Source of the DNA: CAVYGM01 sp963768025
Lineage (GTDB): Bacteria; Bacteroidota; Bacteroidia; Cytophagales; Spirosomataceae
Direction of reading: 5' to 3'
DNA: 64,000 nucleotides
Assembly (NCBI GenBank): GCA_963768025.1
Contig: CAVYGM010000006.1
Span: 1 to 64,000 of the forward strand
Shown: piece by piece, positions 55,682-63,649 of the stretch
Layout: each line of letters begins with the position of its first letter
How positions within the stretch are numbered: position 1 is the stretch's first letter
Position numbers and translations under genes: made by a program
The notes under the pieces: model-generated
Told to the model about the DNA's origin: nothing
Database searches by the model: none
Seen by the model: only the letters and a program-made list of their open reading frames with translations

Positions 55682-57196
55682 ATGAACGAAGATAACACAG
55701 AAAATACATTCGTGCTTCCCAAGGTATGTTACGAAATTTTTGTGCGGTCATTTTGTGATTCCAACGGCGACCGCATTGGTGATTTGAATGGCATCCGTTC
55801 CAAGCTGGGGTACCTGCAGGATCTGGGGGTGGAGGCCATCTGGCTGACACCCATTCAGCCTTCCTCTACCTACCACAAATACGACGTAAAGGATTACTAC
55901 GGCATTGACCCGGAGTACGGTACCCTGGATGATTTCAGGACCTTGCTTGATGACTTGCACCAGCGAGGAATGAAGCTATACATGGATTTGGTCATAAACC
56001 ATACCAGTGTGGAGCATCCCTGGTTCAAACAGGCCAGCCAAGGTCCCAGCAACCCCTACCGGGACTTTTACTGGTGGATGACCCACGATAAAATCGAAGC
56101 CCTGGGGGTGGAAACCCGGGAAGAAACCGCCGACGCGCACGTGATTTTCCCTTGGCATGAAGTCAAAGGGAACGATCACAAATACTACGCCATGTTCTGG
56201 AACGGCATGCCGGATCTCAATTATGATTCGCCAGCCCTGCGGGAGGAGATTTATAATATTGTTCGCTACTGGCTCACTGAGGTTGGCGTGGACGGCTTCC
56301 GGCTCGATGCCGCCCGGCACATCTATCCTTATTGGGTGAAGGAGAAGAACCCAGCCTTCTGGGAGGAATTTGGGAATGTGGTCAAAGCAGCCAAAGCGGA
56401 TGGCTATACCGTGGGCGAAGTATGGGCCAAGGCCGAAGAGGTGGCACCCTATTTCAAAGGCCTCAGAGCTAATTTTCATTTCGACCTCTGCCTGGCCTTA
56501 CAGAAAATCATTTTCAACGAACGGGATGAAGGCCTGATAACCATGCTGAAACACAACTACCGGGTATTTGGCACGCACAATCCTGATTTTATTGATGCTA
56601 CCATGCTCAGTAACCACGATCAGATCCGGATCGGTAGCCTGGCCAACGGAAACATTGCTAAAATGAAACTAGCCGCCGCCCTACTTTTGACGCTCCCTGG
56701 ACAACCCTACCTCTACTACGGTGAGGAAATCGGCATGTTGGGTGTAAAACCCGATCCGCGCATACGGGAGCCCTTTCTCTGGACGGATAACCGGCTGGAT
56801 CGGCAACGCGCGCTCTGGATAAAACCCAAGTACTCCCGCCGGGGAACCGTCCGGGCCGTCTCGCTGCAAGCCCCGGACCCCGGCTCGCTGCTCAATCACT
56901 ACAAAAAGCTCATAGCCCTACGGAAAACGCATCCCGCCCTGGGACAGGTGCAGCATCCCAACCTGGAACCAACCAGCGGCAAGGATCGTGAAGTAGTAGC
57001 CTACCTTCGCCCCCACCCTTCCCATCCGGTTCTGGTATACCATAATGTGTCTGGTAAACCTAAAACCATCTTGATGGGACGAAAAGAAACGGCGTTTACG
57101 GAGATACTTTTCCAAACCAACCCTGCTGACGGGCTTCGGGATGGGAAACTTACTCTTTCGGCTTTTGGGAGTATGGTGCTGGGCAGAACCGTATAG
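55682..57196 (+). CDS. GH13 alpha-amylase family protein, cytoplasmic
   Basis: 504 residues from the ATG at 55682; the longer frame back to 55574 lies inside maf. Barrel motifs: YEIFVRSFCDSNGDRIGDLNG (cut), AIWLTPIQPSSTYHKYDVKDYYG (cut), LYMDLVINHTSVEHPWF, VDGFRLDAARHIYPY (nucleophile Asp), TVGEVWAKAEEV (acid Glu), LSNHDQIRIGS (transition-state Asp), GQPYLYYGEEIGM. No signal peptide, so it acts on internal glucan or oligosaccharides. Sequence is amylase/neopullulanase/oligo-glucosidase-like; a trehalose synthase role, which would complete the GlgE pathway, is possible but not supported by any motif I can see. Confidence 0.9.
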   Translation: MNEDNTENTFVLPKVCYEIFVRSFCDSNGDRIGDLNGIRSKLGYLQDLGVEAIWLTPIQPSSTYHKYDVKDYYGIDPEYGTLDDFRTLLDDLHQRGMKLYMDLVINHTSVEHPWFKQASQGPSNPYRDFYWWMTHDKIEALGVETREETADAHVIFPWHEVKGNDHKYYAMFWNGMPDLNYDSPALREEIYNIVRYWLTEVGVDGFRLDAARHIYPYWVKEKNPAFWEEFGNVVKAAKADGYTVGEVWAKAEEVAPYFKGLRANFHFDLCLALQKIIFNERDEGLITMLKHNYRVFGTHNPDFIDATMLSNHDQIRIGSLANGNIAKMKLAAALLLTLPGQPYLYYGEEIGMLGVKPDPRIREPFLWTDNRLDRQRALWIKPKYSRRGTVRAVSLQAPDPGSLLNHYKKLIALRKTHPALGQVQHPNLEPTSGKDREVVAYLRPHPSHPVLVYHNVSGKPKTILMGRKETAFTEILFQTNPADGLRDGKLTLSAFGSMVLGRTV

Positions 57197-57325
57197 GTTC
57201 ATTTTTGCTCAGTAGAGCTGACACTACATTTATGGATTCCTAATGCTTTCTTGTACTCAAAATTTATTAAGACACTCTCGCCTGAACAGCCCATGGCTGC
57301 ATAATTCCAAGTAGCACGCTAAACC

Positions 57326-57682
57326 TCAGTAATCAGTCATGAGGGATTCGTATGGAATATTCAGTTTCTCGTGAAGATTTCGGATCATTTTTAGTGTAAG
57401 CTTTCTTTTTCGATTAAAAATCTCCGAAACTCGACTCTTGTATCCGATGACTTTCGCTAAGTCCTGTTTGGTCATATCCATCTGCTCCATCCGAAACTTA
57501 ATGGCCTCAATGGGATCAGGGGCTTCAATTGGATAATGCTCATCTTCATATTTTTCAATAAGAATAGACAAAACCTCCGCCTCATCTCCTTCCAGGGTAT
57601 CACTGGCAGTATGAAAAATTTCATTCAGGCGCTCTAAGGCTTTCTCGTACTCTAGTGTAGATTTAATTACTTTGATATCCAT
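57326..57682 (-). CDS. higA: HigA-type antitoxin with helix-turn-helix
   Basis: 118 residues. An N-terminal helical region (EKALERLNEIFH, EAEVLSILIEKYEDEHYPI, DPIEAIKFRMEQMDM) precedes an XRE helix-turn-helix: TKQDLAKVIGYKSRVSEIFN RKRKLTLKMIRNLHEKL. This is the Bacteroidota HigA type. It follows the toxin gene by four bases, the toxin-first order characteristic of higBA. A paralogue lies at 62.8-63.1 kb. Expected to neutralise HigB and repress the operon. Confidence 0.88.
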   Translation of the reverse strand: MDIKVIKSTLEYEKALERLNEIFHTASDTLEGDEAEVLSILIEKYEDEHYPIEAPDPIEAIKFRMEQMDMTKQDLAKVIGYKSRVSEIFNRKRKLTLKMIRNLHEKLNIPYESLMTDY

Positions 57683-57686
57683 TGCT

Positions 57687-57980
57687 TTAGACTATGTCTG
57701 CATTTATTTTATCATACTCACTGTGGGTTCCAATAAATTTAATAAAAATCCACTGCCTCAGGTAGTTGATATCCACAATTAGCCGATACTTGTTTCCGCA
57801 TATGTTAAAGACCACACGTCCGCTTTTCAAGATACTAGCCTTGGCGTATGCATTCTTAATTTCGGAAGGATTTTGCCAGTTTGCATTTGAAGCTTCTCTA
57901 TACCAAGTTTTTAATGGATCTTCTGCATCACCATAGATTTCCCAAAACTCACGAAGTATTTTCTTTGCTATAACACGCAT
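57687..57980 (-). CDS. higB: HigB-type mRNA interferase toxin
   Basis: 97 residues, RelE/HigB fold. Typical blocks: REFWEIYGDAEDPLKTWYREA, cut here; ANWQNPSEIKNAYAKASIL, where W-x-(N/S)-P-x-(D/E)-(I/L)-K is the HigB signature; GRVVFNICGNKYRLIVDINY and WIFIKFIGTHSEYDKI, with His and Tyr/Lys near the end serving catalysis in the family. It would cut translated mRNA. Forms an operon with higA directly downstream. Confidence 0.9.
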   Translation of the reverse strand: MRVIAKKILREFWEIYGDAEDPLKTWYREASNANWQNPSEIKNAYAKASILKSGRVVFNICGNKYRLIVDINYLRQWIFIKFIGTHSEYDKINADIV

Positions 57981-58000
57981 TTACCATCAAGTATGAAAGG

Positions 58001-58032
58001 CAAAGTTAAAACATTAATTACCAAAATGGTAA
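58001..58032 (-). promoter_or_regulatory. higBA promoter element with overlapping palindromic operator
   Basis: On the minus strand TAACTTTG (58001-58008) matches TAnnTTTG, 21 bases ahead of higB. Upstream of it is an inverted repeat TTACCA-AAA-TGGTAA (58018-58032), placed where the -33 contact should be, and another TTACCA half-site lies at 57981-57986. This suits HigA autorepression. Confidence 0.5.
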
Positions 58033-58241
58033 CTTGTCTGGTCGTATTTATAGAGGACTGTTTTTCCCTCATTTCGCCTTGCATTTTAAAAAGCAAACTC
58101 GATACCGACCTTCAGGACTAGCGCACAAGATTGAAAGTATTTTGGTTAACTAATTTCCTACTAAACCTCCCTACCTTAGCCCCGCTCCATCAGGTGAACC
58201 CTATGCTAACGTCCTCAGGACGTAGAAATGAACCCAACCCA

Positions 58242-59063
58242 TCACTTCGATATCGCCGCTCTGTGGCTATTCACATACTTCCCTATCTCCCCGATGGGCG
58301 CGATCCAAACCCCATTCCTGGGGTCTTTGGCGTAGGCCAGCAACTCTCGCAGCATTGACAGCCGGGTAGTTTGCGTACCGCCCTCGTCCATTTCGTGCCC
58401 GGCCAGCACCAGCCACTTGCCGTTTTGGGCGGCCTGCTCGATGAGCGGCAAAATTTGCGCGAAGTCCTTGCCGTCCATTTCGACGCCAGTTAGCTGGGCC
58501 ATGTCGCAGAAATCGGGCGTATTGGGGGCCTCGTCCTGCCAGGTACGGCCATTACTGAACAGCTCGGCTATCAGCGGCACGTAGCTTTGGGTACTCTCAC
58601 CCCGTCCTACGTAGGTTTGTCCGCAGGGGTAGGCAAATACCTCAGGCCGCACGCCCAGTAGCTGGTATATCTGCTCGTTGGCATCTACGAGTTCTTTCCG
58701 CATCTGGTTGAGGGTATAGCCTTCGATGGCTTTGGAGCGGGCCCAGTCAAAGTTTCCGGAGCAGGGATGGTTCACGGTATGGTTCCCGATTTCGTGGCCC
58801 ATGGCTACGGCTTTTTTCCAGCCCTCGGCTTTGGTCCTGGCGGCGGAAGGTACCAGGTAAAAGGTACCTTTCACCCCGAATTCATCCAGCAGCGGCACAC
58901 CCAGCGTGGGCTGACTGCCTCGGGCGTCATCGAAGGTAAGGCTGATGGCTACCTTCTTCCCCTCCGGCCACGAAAAAGTAGAGTTTTGGGCCAGAAGAAT
59001 ACCGGGCAGGAGAAGGAAAAGAAGAATCCCCAAACGGGTTTGGATACATTTCATAGTTTTCAT
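58242..59063 (-). CDS. Secreted polysaccharide deacetylase (NodB/CE4 fold)
   Basis: 273 residues with a signal peptide (LGILLFLLLPGILLAQ). CE4 motifs: VAISLTFDDARGSQP (motif 1, TFDD), MGHEIGNHTVNHPCSGNFDW (motif 2, His-x(3)-His metal ligands), FAYPCGQTYVGRG (motif 3), and a later LVLAGHEMDEGG. It removes acetyl groups from a polymer, perhaps peptidoglycan or an exopolysaccharide. It lies 69 bases downstream of the haem/HEAT gene on the same strand, but no functional link is evident. Confidence 0.9.
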   Translation of the reverse strand: MKTMKCIQTRLGILLFLLLPGILLAQNSTFSWPEGKKVAISLTFDDARGSQPTLGVPLLDEFGVKGTFYLVPSAARTKAEGWKKAVAMGHEIGNHTVNHPCSGNFDWARSKAIEGYTLNQMRKELVDANEQIYQLLGVRPEVFAYPCGQTYVGRGESTQSYVPLIAELFSNGRTWQDEAPNTPDFCDMAQLTGVEMDGKDFAQILPLIEQAAQNGKWLVLAGHEMDEGGTQTTRLSMLRELLAYAKDPRNGVWIAPIGEIGKYVNSHRAAISK

Positions 59064-59132
59064 GGGAAGGTAGAGGTTTTGTATATGGTTTAATTACGGC
59101 TTGGCAATGACAAGAAAGCTGACTTCTGACCG

Positions 59133-62100
59133 CTACTGACTCTTCTTCAAAAACGCCAGCAAATCCGCCATCTGCTGCGGGTTGATCTGCTTTTCCAGTC
59201 CGGCGGGCATCACCGATACTCCCAGGGCTTTGAGCGATTTGATGGCCGTGCGCGGAATGACGGTTTCGTCTCCCCCGTAGCGCCGGAGGGTCAGGCTCGT
59301 GGTAGTTTCAGTCACGATGAGGCCTTCGTGGGTTTCGCCCGAATTCATTTCTAGGGACCACATATCATAGCCGTCAGCGATGGAGAGATTTGGGTTCAGA
59401 ATATCCCCCAGGATTGACGCCGGCCGCCGGTTGCGGATCGTACCCAGGTCAGGACCGTAGGCCATACCCCCTCCCCCGCCAAGCTGGTGGCAGGCCGAAC
59501 AACTGGCTGTGTACACCGCCTTGCCCTTCGTATAGTCACCGGCCAGGGTAAGGGCCGACTGGTACTGACTTGCCAATTCCTCCCGGTTTTTGGTACCCTG
59601 GGTCAGCAGGCCTCGGGCCCGGTCGCGCAGGGGAATGTTTTTCTGGGCCATCAAACCCACCGACCGGGGCCACCCGATACTCGCTGGGTCGATGGTACCC
59701 TGCTCCACGGCGTCGAGCAGCAGGGTCACCCTGGCATCGTTGCCCAGAAACGTGGAAATTGCCGCATTCCGCAGTTCGGGGGTCAGCGAAGTCCACCGTT
59801 CCATCACGAACCTACTTACCGATACCCCCGGCAGAGCCGCCAACGCCTGCAAGGCTGCTAACTGCACTATCAGCGATTCGGTCGGTACCAGGAGCTCTTG
59901 GTAAAGGGGGGCACGTTGCGGGTCAGGGTGGAGCGCCAACAACTGCACTGCCGTAGCCCGCTGCTCGGGACGGGCTTGGTCAGACCGGGCCAATGCGGTG
60001 GCCATGGCCAGCGTAGTCTCCCCGGCAGTGGCTGGCAGGCCGGTCAGTTGCAACAATTGGATGGCCCCTTTTCTGAGGTCTAGAGATGGGTGCAGAAGGG
60101 AGGATTGCGCCAGCAATTCCCGGTCGGCATCGGAGAATTCTGCAAGGGCCGAACGGTTATTTTTCAGCCCCAGCGCCAATCCCCGGAGTATCCTCCCCGG
60201 CCAGTCGACTGTGGTGTTGGCGTCCAGGGCTCTGGTCCACATAGCCCGTTGTCGGGATACCGGCCCCGCGCTACCCAGGATAGCGCTGAGGCGCTCGATC
60301 AGCTCGTTCCGGCCGTTGCTCTCAGGTTGGGCCAGTACCTTGTCCAGCAGATTCTCGTTGGGGGCAGGTACCGCCGATAGCGCTGCAATCTGCACCCACG
60401 GGTCTTCCATATCCCGAAAAAGCAATGCATGCCGGGCCTCGATGGCCGCCGGGCTGCTCAGGTACCCCAGCGTGCAAAGGAGCTGGTAGCGTACCTTGGC
60501 GTTGGCATCATTCACCATGCCCAAAAGGGCATTTGACATAGTGGGCTCTTGGTCAAGAAAACGCTCCGATAGTTGCAGGGCGTTTTCCCGAACACCTGGA
60601 TGGGCATCCCGTAATGCCGCTATGACTAGTTGGGGCGTGAGGGACCCCAACCCTTCCAGCGTCCAGAGCGCGTGGAGTCGTCCCAATGGGGAGGTGCCCC
60701 GGCGGGCCATGGCTTCCAGCTCTGGAACAACGTCAGTGGCCCGGCGGTCCAGAAGCAGCCGTTGGGCGTGGCGTCGCCACCAAAGGTTCGGCTCTGCCAA
60801 CGTTTGTACCAATTCCTTTGTGCTCCTCTGCCCCAGAGGTAGCCCGCGGGTCCAGGCGGCGGGGTGGGTACCACGAGGTGTAATGCGGTAGATCCGGCCC
60901 ATGTCGGTGCCGTTGTACAGCGCGCCGGAGCGCACTACCTCATCGGCCATCCATTCGGGATGCTCGATGATTTGCCGGTAGTAGTCCACCACGTACAGGG
61001 CCCCGTCGGGACCGGTATACATATTCACCGGCCGAAACCAGGCATCCGTTGAAGCCAGAAATTCCCGGTTGGGGTACACCCGACTGGCGGTGAAAGTGGC
61101 CCCATTGTTCCGCAGTACGTCCGCGTGGATTAGGTTGCTCACGGGTTCGGCCACGAAGGCTACGCTGTCGAAAAGGGCGGGGAACAGTCCGCCCTGGTAG
61201 TAGGTAGTGCCGCAAGCGGAGGTAATAACTCCTACATCGGTAAGGAGCTGGTTTTGGGGATTCTGGGTAATGGGAAATACCTCAGCGGCCCGACCGTGGT
61301 CGGAGATCGACTGGGTGGCATTGCTTACCAGCAGGTGCGGGTTCCGTTGGAGGTACCCTGCTCCCATCACCTGATGGATGGCGTGGTTGGCATTGCCGAC
61401 CACCATATAGTGCCCCCACGGGTCGAAGGTATGCCCAAATTGGGTGTTGGAAGCCAGAATTTCCAGCCCGCCCTGATCCGGTTTCATTCGTACCCCGCGT
61501 CCCCGGGCGTTCTCAGGAAGCCGGGGGCTTTCCCTTCGGCCGGGGTAGTATACCTCCCCACCCCGATCCCCAAATTCGGCCCGGTACGACTGGGTAGAAA
61601 TGGCTGACTCGTGGGCCAGGTAGATCCAGTTGTCCAGGCCGAGAACCGGGCCATTGAGATTGTGCTGCGGATTGGAGAGCGCAAAGCCCGTCAGCAAGGT
61701 ATCCCGTACATCCGCGCGGCCGTCCTGATCGGTATCGGCGAGGTAGAGTACGTGGGGGGCATCGGTCACCAGTACCCCCTGCTTCCAGCGCATGATACCG
61801 GTGGGGAGCATCAGCCCTTCGGCAAATACGGTACTGTGGTCCATCTCCCCGTCGCCGTCGGCATCGGTCAGGATTTTGATCTTGCCGGTTCCGCTCTTGT
61901 CGAGGGGGTAGCCGTGCATTTCGACCACGTACATCCGGCCGTTTTCGTCAATTTCCATCGCCACGGGGTCCGCTACCAGGGGTTCACTCGCTACTAGTTC
62001 GATCTGAAATCCCTCGGCCAGCTGAAACGTAGCCAGCGCCTGTGAGGGCGGTACTTCTCCTGGAAACACAGCCGGGGACAGGCTGACGGTAGCCACCAGC

Positions 62101-62153
62101 GCGCCGCAAAGCAGAATGCCCGTTGTCCATAGAAGAAACCGTTTTTTATGCAT
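59133..62153 (-). CDS. PVC-type haem-binding dehydrogenase-like protein: propeller, HEAT repeats and cytochrome c domain
   Basis: About 1,006 residues from the ATG at 62153, which starts a signal peptide (FLLWTTGILLCGALVATVSL). The first part is a sorbosone-dehydrogenase-like propeller (AEGFQIELVASEPLVADPVA, NGRMYVVEMHGYP, TDADGDGEMDHSTVFAEGLM, NWIYLAHESA, DGALYVVDYYRQIIEHPEW). Then follow many HEAT-like helices (GRLHALWTLEGLG, AKVRYQLLCTLGYL, VQIAALSAVPAP). The end has a c-type haem site CSACH (about 885-889), a likely axial Met in VSVMPAGLEKQ, and a family-typical C-terminus. It is probably periplasmic and oxidises a sugar or alcohol with electrons to haem. Substrate unknown. Confidence 0.9.
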   Translation of the reverse strand: MHKKRFLLWTTGILLCGALVATVSLSPAVFPGEVPPSQALATFQLAEGFQIELVASEPLVADPVAMEIDENGRMYVVEMHGYPLDKSGTGKIKILTDADGDGEMDHSTVFAEGLMLPTGIMRWKQGVLVTDAPHVLYLADTDQDGRADVRDTLLTGFALSNPQHNLNGPVLGLDNWIYLAHESAISTQSYRAEFGDRGGEVYYPGRRESPRLPENARGRGVRMKPDQGGLEILASNTQFGHTFDPWGHYMVVGNANHAIHQVMGAGYLQRNPHLLVSNATQSISDHGRAAEVFPITQNPQNQLLTDVGVITSACGTTYYQGGLFPALFDSVAFVAEPVSNLIHADVLRNNGATFTASRVYPNREFLASTDAWFRPVNMYTGPDGALYVVDYYRQIIEHPEWMADEVVRSGALYNGTDMGRIYRITPRGTHPAAWTRGLPLGQRSTKELVQTLAEPNLWWRRHAQRLLLDRRATDVVPELEAMARRGTSPLGRLHALWTLEGLGSLTPQLVIAALRDAHPGVRENALQLSERFLDQEPTMSNALLGMVNDANAKVRYQLLCTLGYLSSPAAIEARHALLFRDMEDPWVQIAALSAVPAPNENLLDKVLAQPESNGRNELIERLSAILGSAGPVSRQRAMWTRALDANTTVDWPGRILRGLALGLKNNRSALAEFSDADRELLAQSSLLHPSLDLRKGAIQLLQLTGLPATAGETTLAMATALARSDQARPEQRATAVQLLALHPDPQRAPLYQELLVPTESLIVQLAALQALAALPGVSVSRFVMERWTSLTPELRNAAISTFLGNDARVTLLLDAVEQGTIDPASIGWPRSVGLMAQKNIPLRDRARGLLTQGTKNREELASQYQSALTLAGDYTKGKAVYTASCSACHQLGGGGGMAYGPDLGTIRNRRPASILGDILNPNLSIADGYDMWSLEMNSGETHEGLIVTETTTSLTLRRYGGDETVIPRTAIKSLKALGVSVMPAGLEKQINPQQMADLLAFLKKSQ

Positions 62154-62343
62154 CGTCACGGGAGAGTTTGAAAATGAAAGGCGGGGCGCTTCAAGTTGAT
62201 GGCTCTCAGCAGTCAACTATTGGTCGCGTTGTCATTTTTATTGCTAGATTATATAGGTCGTACGGTATACTAAAAGTACCGACACCGGTCAAATCTCCCC
62301 TATTCAACCCCGGAATCCGGTATACGGGGTCTGCTGTATTCCC

Positions 62344-62445
62344 TTAGGTAAGCCAAATCACCCTGGGTGAGCTACTTCTACAAGCTTCTAATTCGACAAA
62401 ATCATCTTCTTTTGTCAGTACGATGGCTGTTTTCGGACGAGCAGC
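62344..62445 (-). pseudogene. Remnant of a DUF5615 PIN-like toxin
   Basis: On the minus strand 33 codons read AARPKTAIVLTKEDDFVELE ACRSSSPRVIWLT and then TAA; after this stop the frame continues GNTAD. Intact DUF5615 proteins have (I/V)LTKDxDF and PPxVIWLxxGN at these places, so the match includes the central core up to the GN motif. The start and the beginning of the domain are missing, with a TAG directly upstream. It lies opposite the orphan antitoxin gene. The rest of the 62154-62476 gap shows nothing else. Confidence 0.55.
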
Positions 62446-62476
62446 CTAAAAATCTATTAGATAGCAAACCCGCCCA

Positions 62477-62512
62477 TTTTCTTGACAACTTGTCAAGAAA
62501 ATGGTATCTTTA
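62477..62512 (+). promoter_or_regulatory. Perfect 11-bp palindromic operator with overlapping promoter of the antitoxin gene
   Basis: TTTTCTTGACA (62477-62487), spacer ACT, TGTCAAGAAAA (62491-62501): an exact inverted repeat. A TTG at 62482-62484 inside it, a 20-base spacer and TATCTTTA at 62505-62512 resemble a Bacteroidota promoter with one mismatch, ending 17 bases before the ATG. A repressor here would cover the -33 region. Confidence 0.7.
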
Positions 62513-62529
62513 AGTAAAATCAAATACCC

Positions 62530-62766
62530 ATGAAAACAGTAACAATCGGAGAACTAAAAGCCCGCTTTTCTGAACTCCTAAAAGAAGTGCAGGAGGGTGA
62601 AGAAATAGAGGTGGCCTTTGGCAAAAAGAAAGAAGAAGTAGCCTATCTGGTTCCCAAATCGTATAAAAAAAGCAAGCCTCGAAAACTCGGCATCCTGCAA
62701 CACAAAGGCAGAGTTCGCTTTGCGGAGGATTTTAAGATGACGGAGGAAGAGTTTCTGGGTCTGTGA
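62530..62766 (+). CDS. Phd/YefM-type antitoxin without a cognate toxin
   Basis: 78 residues. The N-terminus TVTIGELKARFSELLKEVQE with GEEIEVAFGKKKEEVAYLVP is the prevent-host-death fold: a DNA-binding dimer followed by a C-terminal toxin-binding tail (KKSKPRKLGILQHKG, KMTEEEFLGL). In intact systems a PIN toxin gene follows at once on the same strand; here 13 bases later the convergent HTH gene ends, so there is no room. The perfect palindrome 29 bases upstream is its probable binding site. Confidence 0.85.
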   Translation: MKTVTIGELKARFSELLKEVQEGEEIEVAFGKKKEEVAYLVPKSYKKSKPRKLGILQHKGRVRFAEDFKMTEEEFLGL

Positions 62767-62779
62767 GCGGAATCAACAG

Positions 62780-63130
62780 TCAGGCAGGTATCAGAAAACT
62801 AACGGGAATACTCAGGCCTTTGCTAAGATTTCGAATCATAGCCACAGTAAGTTCTTGTTTGTAGTTTAGTACTTTAGAAACTTTGGTTTTATCCCCTATG
62901 TAAGGTATCAGGTCTCTCTGCTTCAAATTATCCTGATCCATTTTATATTTCAAAAATGCGATAGGGTCTCCCGGCTGCATGGGAATGTGTACTGTTTCAT
63001 ATGCTTCGATCAGGGTTGCTAACACGTCCATTTCGGCTTCCTCGGATGGGCTCTTTGAGTTATTCCCCATTAACTCCCACACTCTTTTGAGAGCCATCTC
63101 GTAATGTTTTTCATTTTGATGATTATTCAT
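62780..63130 (-). CDS. HigA-like helix-turn-helix protein, apparently orphan
   Basis: About 116 residues from the ATG at 63130 (open to 63181). It follows the same plan as the HigA at 57.3 kb: MALKRVWELMGN, EAEMDVLATLIEAYETVHIP, DPIAFLKYKMDQDNLKQRDL IPYIGDKTKVSKVLN and LTVAMIRNLSKGLSIP. No HigB-like frame precedes it: the sequence upstream holds a TonB-receptor fragment instead. It may be a solitary repressor, or have lost its toxin by the same rearrangement. Confidence 0.8.
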   Translation of the reverse strand: MNNHQNEKHYEMALKRVWELMGNNSKSPSEEAEMDVLATLIEAYETVHIPMQPGDPIAFLKYKMDQDNLKQRDLIPYIGDKTKVSKVLNYKQELTVAMIRNLSKGLSIPVSFLIPA

Positions 63131-63302
63131 GAAGGATAAATTTTGGGATCTTTGATTGAAATTTAGTAAATCTATCTCCAATTGTCGACATCCAATTGAC
63201 AGTACAAATCACAAACAATACTGGAAAAGTACCTTGCCTCTACATCCGCGCAAAAATGTACTGCACCTCCCTGATTTCCTCATTCGTAGTGATGTAAAAC
63301 TC

Positions 63303-63560
63303 TCACCGAAACCGCAACTCGTAGCTCAGCGACGGCAGCACGGGGAAGAGCGTGAATTTCTTCAACCGGCCCTCGTTCACAAACAGGAAGAACGCATTCT
63401 GCTGGTTATAGGCATTGTAGACGGCAAACGTCCAGGTACGTAGCCCTTTCTTCTTTTCTCTGGAAGTCTTGTAGCTGAGATCCAGCCGGTGGTAAAAGGG
63501 CATTTTGAGGTTGTTGCGCTCGAGGAAAAGTACGGCACCTAGATTTAAAGATACATCCAC
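63303..63560 (-). pseudogene. C-terminal fragment of a TonB-dependent receptor
   Basis: About 85 codons: LGAVLFLERNNLKMPFYHRL DLSYK, TWTFAVYNAYNQQNAFFLF and FTLFPVLPSLSYELRFR. This is the usual end of a Bacteroidota TonB-dependent outer-membrane receptor (YHRLDLS, YNAYxxxN, LFPxxPSxSYxxxF). The rest of the receptor, some 700 or more residues, is absent: an in-frame TAG lies a few codons upstream and the next gene starts divergently at 63650. A deletion or rearrangement end-point near 63560-63600 is likely. Confidence 0.75.
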
Positions 63561-63649
63561 AAACTTTTCGGCACAAACTATCCCACTCCTCTACCGCCTT
63601 CCCTCATTTTTTCGTAGTATTGCTTTCTCCTACCCTGACCCGAAACTGT

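Noticed and set aside
55682..57196. Calling the GH13 protein a trehalose synthase
   Set aside because: It has only general GH13 motifs and lacks any feature I can assign to TreS; kept as amylase-family.
58086..58133. Possible end of an outer-membrane barrel on the minus strand (CALVLKVGIEFAF then stop)
   Set aside because: Only about 16 codons before an upstream in-frame stop; too short to support although the aromatic end is suggestive.
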